Assembly: GCF_023094245.1 (NCBI RefSeq)
Contig: NZ_JALMEW010000006.1
Span: 62,001 to 126,000 of the forward strand
Length of the DNA: 64,000 nt
Reading direction: 5' to 3'
Origin: Halomonas getboli
GTDB lineage: Bacteria > Pseudomonadota > Gammaproteobacteria > Pseudomonadales > Halomonadaceae
Below are positions 58,955 to 64,000 of the stretch, piece by piece (within the stretch, counting starts at the first letter, position 1; each line of letters starts with the position of its first letter). Under the pieces are notes generated by a model. It was not told the origin of the DNA and ran no database searches. It saw only the letters and a program-made list of their open reading frames with translations. The position numbers and the translations under genes are program-made.

Positions 58955-60403
58955 TTAGCTTTCCGCCTTGCCTTTGGATAGTCCGGTAAATGCCAGAATT
59001 TTCCCCTGACTTTCTATCTTAGGATTTTCCTTGTCGTCCTCTCCCTTGCTATCGCACTTTCGCTGTATCTGATGCTTTTCCATCAAGCGATATAGCGTAA
59101 CCCTGGAAATACCAAGCTCGCGGGCGGCATTCTGTATATTGAAGGTGTTGCGCGTCAGAGATGCCATGACAACGCTGCGTTCGGCCTGATCTCTCGCTTC
59201 TTCCAGGCTCGAGGCATAGCGTGATGTCGAATGTCGTCTTTCAAGGCCAAGGTCGGCGGGGCGAATCAGAGGATGTTCGCTCATGACCATGGCTCGCCTC
59301 ACTCGATTGATCAGCTCACGTATATTGCCCGGCCATTCGTAAAGCAGCATGACCGATAAGCTCTCCTTGCTGAAGCCGTTGACGATGAGTGGCTTCTCCC
59401 CGGAAAATTTCTTGAAGAAGTAGTGCGCCAGTGTCGTGATATCCTCTCCGCGATCTCTCAAGGAAGGCACCTGAATTTGAAGCACATTGAGGCGATGATA
59501 GAGGTCTTCCCTGAACCTCCCCTCTTCCACCGCTTTTTCCAAATCAATGTGAGTGGCCGCCAGCACTCTTAGATCAACCTGGATTTCCTTGAGCCCGCCC
59601 ACCCTCTGGATCGTGCTGTTTTCGAGGAAACGCAACAGATTGACCTGCATATCGAGGGGAAGATCTCCTATCTCGTCCAGAAAAAGGGTGCCGCCATCGC
59701 TGTGCTCGATGATGCCGATTTTCCTCTGGGTGGCGCCGGTGAACGATCCTTTCTCGTGACCGAAGAGTTCCGACTGGATCAGGTTGGCAGGCAAGGCCCC
59801 GCAGTTGATGGCATTGAAAGGGGCATCGTTGCGTGAAGACTGCCCGTGAATAGCCTTGGCTGCCAGCTCCTTCCCGGTGCCGGATTCGCCTTGTATCAGT
59901 ACCGGGGCATCGACGGCGGCAACCTTGTGGATGGCCTTGAAAAGAGCTTTCATCACACGGCTATTCCCTACCATCTCGCCTTCAATCCGGCTCGGATGAA
60001 GCACCGATTCCTGGAGAGACTGCTCCATGTGAATGATGGAAAGCAGGTTCTCCAGAGAGTAATGAAGCCTGTCGATATCGACGGGACGTAGATGAAATCC
60101 AAAAAAGAGGCGCGCGATACTCTGATGTCGTTTGATATCTTTCAATACCGTCTCATCGACTACGGCTATGAGCCTGACGTCTATTCCATTCGTGATGTTT
60201 TCGAATATTGAAGCATCTTCAAGATAGGGCATTGTCAGGAATATTACGCCGATATCATGATGCTTAGGTAATCGCTTTCCTTTAATATTTCTTATATTTG
60301 ATATACTCGTGATGCCCCAGCCACGTTCTTTCAGTTCATCCATGATAGTGTTCTCCTCTTCTGTATCCTTGCCGATGAAGAGGAGGTTTTCTTCAGCTTT
60401 CAT
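58955..60403 (-). CDS. sigma-54-dependent Fis-family activator with a pseudo-receiver domain (VpsR-like)
   Basis: A 482-residue activator. The N-terminal 120 residues look like a receiver fold, but the strand that should end in the phosphoacceptor Asp reads IGVIFLTM, so it is probably not phosphorylated there. The AAA+ domain (about 140-380) has GESGTGKE (Walker A), [13 protein letters not shown] (the sigma-54 contact loop, GSFTGA in place of GAFTGA) and [13 protein letters not shown] (Walker B). A Fis helix-turn-helix follows ([23 protein letters not shown]), with a lysine-rich tail. The layout recalls VpsR/FleQ regulators of biofilm genes, some of which bind c-di-GMP. ATG 60403 has AAGGA; an upstream ATG at 60454 has none. 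GC content is clearly lower than in core genes. The sigma-54 promoter at 54376 is its likely target. Confidence 0.88.
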   Translation of the reverse strand: MKAEENLLFIGKDTEEENTIMDELKERGWGITSISNIRNIKGKRLPKHHDIGVIFLTMPYLEDASIFENITNGIDVRLIAVVDETVLKDIKRHQSIARLFFGFHLRPVDIDRLHYSLENLLSIIHMEQSLQESVLHPSRIEGEMVGNSRVMKALFKAIHKVAAVDAPVLIQGESGTGKELAAKAIHGQSSRNDAPFNAINCGALPANLIQSELFGHEKGSFTGATQRKIGIIEHSDGGTLFLDEIGDLPLDMQVNLLRFLENSTIQRVGGLKEIQVDLRVLAATHIDLEKAVEEGRFREDLYHRLNVLQIQVPSLRDRGEDITTLAHYFFKKFSGEKPLIVNGFSKESLSVMLLYEWPGNIRELINRVRRAMVMSEHPLIRPADLGLERRHSTSRYASSLEEARDQAERSVVMASLTRNTFNIQNAARELGISRVTLYRLMEKHQIQRKCDSKGEDDKENPKIESQGKILAFTGLSKGKAES

Positions 60404-60521
60404 CGCGTGTCCTTGGCGTAGATCGTTCCATTCTTTTGAGACAACGATTGACATGGTAGACAGCCAGAAAGCTAGCAGTTGTTTAAAGAATGATATTCAT
60501 GGTTTTTCTAGTAGTAATGCA

Positions 60522-61196
60522 CTAGCAACTGCTGGGGGTGCGCTTTGGTATGGGAGGCGGTGCGCCGAGGTTCTGTCTGGCCCAGTTGACGGCCTGAAGA
60601 CGATTATGGACATCGATTTTCTTGAAGATATTATATAAGTGCGACTTCACTGTATGTTCACTAACGAATAGTCGATCCGCGATTTCCATGTTTGAGGCTC
60701 CCGATCCCAGCAGGCCAATGATCTCGAGCTCCCTCTGCGTCAAGCCACAGGCGGGGCGATAAGCATTGATCTGATGGCGTCGGTAGAAACCCAGCATTCT
60801 TCCCATCAACGAACGCGACATCCATAGCTGCCCTTCCTTCAGTATGCTGAGCCCCTTGCAGATATTGGGCAGGCTGTCGTCCCGGTAGAAAATGCCCTGG
60901 AGATGCATGCACGACAATAGCTCAACGGCATGATCCTCATTGCGCAGGTTGAACGCCGCCAGGGATGCATCGGGATGTTCGGCCGCGTGGGACTGCCAGG
61001 CCTGCATGGTGGCATCATCCATATGATCAGCATCCAGAAGAATGAGCGTTTCAGCCGTCTCCCTGGGTTTCCACGCAGCGGAAGGTGACAGTATGGTGAC
61101 CTGGCACTTGAGCTGCTGACGTAGATAGTCGGCAAATAGCTGGGATTGAGGATTACTCTCGGTGACCAGCTGTATTAGATACTGATCCTGTAACAT
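60522..61196 (-). CDS. LuxR-family transcriptional regulator, CsgD-like
   Basis: A 224-residue regulator with the size and layout of CsgD. The N-terminal receiver-like domain has an acidic ILLDAD strand end, and NLRNEDHAVELLSCMHLQGIFYRDD aligns with the CsgD region before its linker. The C-terminal LuxR helix-turn-helix reads LTQRELEIIGLLGSGASNMEIADRLFVSEHTVKSHLYNIFKK and ends IDVHNRLQAVNWARQNL, very close to CsgD. CsgD activates curli fibre genes, which makes its presence beside putative fibre genes notable. GAGG precedes the ATG. It is 118 bp upstream of the sigma-54 activator on the same strand. Low GC relative to the window. Confidence 0.88.
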   Translation of the reverse strand: MLQDQYLIQLVTESNPQSQLFADYLRQQLKCQVTILSPSAAWKPRETAETLILLDADHMDDATMQAWQSHAAEHPDASLAAFNLRNEDHAVELLSCMHLQGIFYRDDSLPNICKGLSILKEGQLWMSRSLMGRMLGFYRRHQINAYRPACGLTQRELEIIGLLGSGASNMEIADRLFVSEHTVKSHLYNIFKKIDVHNRLQAVNWARQNLGAPPPIPKRTPSSC

Positions 61197-61222
61197 GGAG
61201 AAACCTCGTCGAAGGTCAGGCA

Positions 61223-61237
61223 GATTCCAATGGAATC
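61223..61237. promoter_or_regulatory. palindrome upstream of the CsgD-like gene
   Basis: GATTCCA and TGGAATC form a perfect 7-1-7 inverted repeat 27-41 bp upstream of the CsgD-like start. It could be an operator for autoregulation or an mRNA hairpin near the start. Confidence 0.4.
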
Positions 61238-61585
61238 CGCCAGGGGCATCTGGTGTGTCACAGCCTTAGCCAGTGTTGGTCTTTTTGTAATATCGTGTAA
61301 CTAACCTTTTGTTATAAAGAAAGGCTTTTTTAGCTTGATTGTTGAAGTCATGTTTTTACATCTTCCTTATCAATGAGTTGGTCTTTGTTTAGCCTGCTTC
61401 ATGAACTTTCATTCAACTCCAAGATGAGAAAAAACAGACTCGGCATTAAGATTTCTCCTGTTTACTTGGTGGTATCTTCGTACATGCCTGATAAACATCA
61501 TTCATATGATAACTGGGTGCTTTCCACGTCATCGGCTCGGGCTTAGAATGCCGCAGAATGAATCGTGAACAGCCGAGATGATGAG
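61238..61585. other. AT-rich intergenic region between csgD-like gene and rdgB
   Basis: This 348-bp divergent spacer is much lower in GC than the rest of the window, with several T and A runs (for example 61281-61335). It must hold promoters for the regulator pair and for rdgB. I find no convincing ORF, tRNA or sigma-54 element in it. Confidence 0.6.
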
Positions 61586-62194
61586 ATGACGACAACGGTG
61601 GTGCTGGCTAGCGGCAATGCCGGCAAACTGCGCGAATTCGGTCAGCTGCTGGCCCCTCTGGGGATGGAGGTGCGGCCACAGGCCGATTTCGCCGTACAGG
61701 AGGTCGAGGAGACCGGACTGACTTTCGTCGAGAACGCCCTGCTCAAGGCGCGAGAGGCGAGCCGCGTCAGCGGTTTGCCCGCCCTGGCCGATGATTCGGG
61801 ATTGGCCGTGGATGCCCTGCAGGGACGGCCCGGCATCTATTCCGCGCGCTTTTCAGGAGAGCCCAAGGACGACGCTCGCAACAACGCCTGCCTGCTCGAG
61901 TCCCTGGTCGACGTCCCGTCGCCACAGCGGACGGCCCGCTACTGGTGCGTGCTGGTACTGCTGCGCCACGCTGAGGATCCGGTGCCGTTGATCGTTCAGC
62001 AGAGCTGGGAAGGTGAGATCCTGACCGAGCCTAGGGGGGCCGGCGGTTTCGGCTACGACCCGCTGTTCTGGGTGCCGGAGTGCGGCAAGACGGCCGCCGC
62101 GCTCTCGGCAGACGAGAAGAACCGTCTGAGTCATCGCGGACGCGCCCTGCAGGCCCTGTTGGCTCAGCTCGACGGCGAGTCTCTCCGTCCATGA
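61586..62194 (+). CDS. rdgB: XTP/dITP diphosphatase (RdgB/HAM1 family)
   Basis: A 202-residue house-cleaning nucleotidase removing dITP, XTP and related non-canonical purines. [40 protein letters not shown] (catalytic Asp pair) and [15 protein letters not shown] are the family motifs, ending [14 protein letters not shown] 61586 gives the usual N-terminus; an in-frame GTG at 61565 is possible. The stop overlaps the hemW start (ATGA), the conserved rdgB-hemW pairing of gammaproteobacteria. Confidence 0.95.
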   Translation: MTTTVVLASGNAGKLREFGQLLAPLGMEVRPQADFAVQEVEETGLTFVENALLKAREASRVSGLPALADDSGLAVDALQGRPGIYSARFSGEPKDDARNNACLLESLVDVPSPQRTARYWCVLVLLRHAEDPVPLIVQQSWEGEILTEPRGAGGFGYDPLFWVPECGKTAAALSADEKNRLSHRGRALQALLAQLDGESLRP

Positions 62195-63357
62195 GTCTGC
62201 CGCTTCCCCCCCTGGCGCTCTACGTCCACGTGCCCTGGTGCGTGCGCAAGTGCCCCTACTGTGACTTCAACTCCCACGGCGTCGGGTCCGGGGCGAGTCT
62301 GCCCGAAGAGGCCTATCTGATGGCGCTGATCGCCGATCTGGACGCCGATCTTCCGCTCGCCGCGGGGCGGGGGCTGGTCAGCATCTTCATCGGCGGCGGC
62401 ACGCCCAGCCTGATGTCGGCCGGCTTCTATCGCCGCCTGCTCGATGCCATCTCGGCCCGGATTCCGTTCGCCGATGACATCGAGATCACGCTGGAGGCCA
62501 ATCCGGGCACGGTGGAAAGGGGGCGCTTCGCCGGCTACCGCGCCGCGGGCATCAATCGCCTGTCGGTCGGCGTGCAGAGCTTCCAGGATGCGCAGCTGTC
62601 CGCGCTGGGTCGCATTCACAGCGGTGACGAGGCCCGCCTGGCTGTCGCCGAGGCCCGCGAAGCGGGGTTCGACAATCTGAACCTGGACCTGATGCACGGC
62701 CTGCCGGGCCAGACGCCATCGTTGGCTCTCGACGATCTCGACCAGGCCCTGGCCCTCGCACCGGAGCATCTCTCCTGGTATCAGCTGACCCTCGAGCCCA
62801 ACACCGAGTTTCACTCGCGACCGCCCGTGCTGCCCGAGGAAGAGGCCCTGTGGAACATCCAGGAGCTCGGCCACGAGCGGCTGGAAGCCGCCGGCTTCTC
62901 GCGCTACGAGATTTCCGCCTATGCCCGCCCCAGGCGAGCGGCGCGCCACAATCTCAACTACTGGCGGTTCGGCGACTATCTGGGCATCGGTGCCGGTGCC
63001 CACGGCAAGCTGAGCGCCCCGGACGATGACGGACTGCATATCGAGCGCCGCTGGAAGACCCGCCAGCCCGAGGCCTATCTGCGGCGGCATGATGATCCGC
63101 GCGGCTTCGTGGCCGGCCGCGAGCCGATCCCGCCCGCGGAACTGCCGCTCGAGTTCGCGATGAACGCGCTGCGTCTCGTCGAGGGCGTGCCGCTGTCCAC
63201 CTGGTCGGCCCACACCGGTCGTCCGCTCGACCGTCTCGAGGCAAGTCTCGACGCGGCGAGGAAAAAAGGACTTCTGGTGGAAGATGGCGAAAGGCTTCAA
63301 GCCTCCCCCCAGGGTCTATTATTCTTGAACGAGCTGCTGGCCCTGATCGACGCCTGA
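62191..63357 (+). CDS. hemW: radical SAM heme chaperone HemW
   Basis: A 388-residue radical SAM protein. The cluster cysteines are Cys17, Cys21 and Cys24 in [63 protein letters not shown] and [17 protein letters not shown] follow the HemN/HemW order. HemW-type proteins bind heme and lack coproporphyrinogen dehydrogenase activity. The ATG overlaps rdgB. Confidence 0.93.
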   Translation: MSLPLPPLALYVHVPWCVRKCPYCDFNSHGVGSGASLPEEAYLMALIADLDADLPLAAGRGLVSIFIGGGTPSLMSAGFYRRLLDAISARIPFADDIEITLEANPGTVERGRFAGYRAAGINRLSVGVQSFQDAQLSALGRIHSGDEARLAVAEAREAGFDNLNLDLMHGLPGQTPSLALDDLDQALALAPEHLSWYQLTLEPNTEFHSRPPVLPEEEALWNIQELGHERLEAAGFSRYEISAYARPRRAARHNLNYWRFGDYLGIGAGAHGKLSAPDDDGLHIERRWKTRQPEAYLRRHDDPRGFVAGREPIPPAELPLEFAMNALRLVEGVPLSTWSAHTGRPLDRLEASLDAARKKGLLVEDGERLQASPQGLLFLNELLALIDA

Positions 63358-63435
63358 GTGAAGACTCGGGTGCCTACCTTGGTAAAGAGAAGGGCCGGCC
63401 GGTATGCCATTCGTCAACATGGAGTCGACGACGCT

Positions 63436-64000
63436 ATGACCAAGACCGTTCGCATGATCGCGCCGCTCGCGGCCGCCGCCCTGCTGGTGGGCTGCACCAC
63501 CACCGATCCCTATTCCGGTGAGACCCAGCGCAGCCAGACCGGCACCGGTGCCGCCATCGGCGCGGTGGTCGGCGCCGCCGCCGGCGCCCTCAGCGGCGAC
63601 GGCAGCACCAGTCGACGCGACCGCGCGCTGATCGGCGCCGCCGTGGGAGCCGCCGCCGGTGGCGGCATCGGCGCCTACATGGACAAGCAGGAAGAGGAGC
63701 TGCGCCAGAGCATGGAAGGCACCGGCATCGGTGTCGAACGTCAGGGCAACGACATCATCCTCAACATGCCTAGCAGCGTGACCTTCGGCTTCGATTCCAG
63801 CGATCTGACCATGCAGGCGCGCAACGCCCTGAACGATGTCTCCTCGGTACTGACCCAGTACCCCGAGACGCGCGTCAACATCGCCGGTCACACCGACAGC
63901 ACCGGGGATGCGGCCTACAACCAGCGCCTTTCGGAGCAGCGCGCCCAGGCGGTCGGCAACTACCTCTCGCAGAGCGGCGTCGCCTCCAACCGTCTCTACA
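63436..64000 (+). CDS. OmpA-family outer-membrane lipoprotein (YiaD-like), 3' end missing
   Basis: The first 188 codons are present. A lipoprotein signal with lipobox LLVGC gives lipidated Cys20. Two glycine-zipper segments follow (AAIGAVVGAAAGALSGDG and ALIGAAVGAAAGGGIGAYMD, about 39-85). The OmpA C-terminal peptidoglycan-binding domain then begins (VTFGFDSSDLTMQARNALNDV, NIAGHTDSTGDAAYNQRLSEQRAQAV). This is the E. coli YiaD layout. It continues beyond the right edge. Confidence 0.9.
   Translation, partial: MTKTVRMIAPLAAAALLVGCTTTDPYSGETQRSQTGTGAAIGAVVGAAAGALSGDGSTSRRDRALIGAAVGAAAGGGIGAYMDKQEEELRQSMEGTGIGVERQGNDIILNMPSSVTFGFDSSDLTMQARNALNDVSSVLTQYPETRVNIAGHTDSTGDAAYNQRLSEQRAQAVGNYLSQSGVASNRLY

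Overview
The window is a contiguous piece of chromosome from a GC-rich gammaproteobacterium. Gene content and protein sequences point to Halomonadaceae or a close pseudomonad-like relative. Gene order at the left end (recG, HU, rubredoxin reductase, ubiC, ubiA, phoB, phoR, pst-phoU) parallels Pseudomonas, while mnmG, rsmG, parA, parB and atpIBEFHAGDC form a classical origin-proximal block. No rRNA, tRNA, CRISPR array, insertion sequence or prophage was seen.

Layout. 0-1.3 kb: end of recG and a pirin. 1.3-7 kb: SCP2-like protein, HU, rubredoxin reductase, ubiquinone genes ubiC-ubiA, then phoB-phoR. 7-13.3 kb (minus strand): pstS-pstC-pstA-pstB-phoU followed by cysZ. 13.5-18.9 kb: YciA-type thioesterase, an orphan TRAP binding protein, uvrD with a G-rich heptamer tandem repeat upstream, an RpiR/HexR-type regulator and a small acidic protein. 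19-28 kb (minus): an NSS transporter, a DUF72 protein, glmS-glmU (UDP-GlcNAc synthesis), apbE, uppP, mgtE. 28.3-31.6 kb (minus): a three-gene aromatic-acid/drug efflux operon (FUSC, DUF1656, membrane fusion protein). 31.7-38.9 kb (minus): the complete F1Fo ATP synthase operon. 39-43.4 kb (minus): parB, parA, rsmG, mnmG. 43.5-43.9 kb: a non-coding region with an AT-rich block and about ten DnaA-box-like 9-mers, which I read as oriC in the same position relative to mnmG (gidA) as in E. coli. 44-46.3 kb (minus): a polar amino-acid ABC importer. 46.4-54 kb: erpA, argC, a CLC chloride channel, hemJ, thiD, hemL and a P-loop kinase fused to a degenerate phosphotransferase-like domain.

54-61.2 kb is the accessory part. 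It encodes a glycine-rich secreted protein, a small secreted protein, a periplasmic stand-alone C39 peptidase, and a second secreted protein with a double-glycine motif. On the other strand are an outer-membrane beta-barrel of the FapF/'transporter' type, a sigma-54 activator with a VpsR-like pseudo-receiver, and a CsgD-like LuxR regulator. A near-consensus sigma-54 promoter precedes the first gene. Together these look like a self-contained extracellular fibre or adhesin export system related in logic, but not obviously in subunit sequence, to Fap and curli. The regulators have visibly lower GC than the surrounding core genes.

61.5-64 kb returns to core genes: rdgB, hemW and the start of a YiaD-like OmpA-family lipoprotein that runs off the window.
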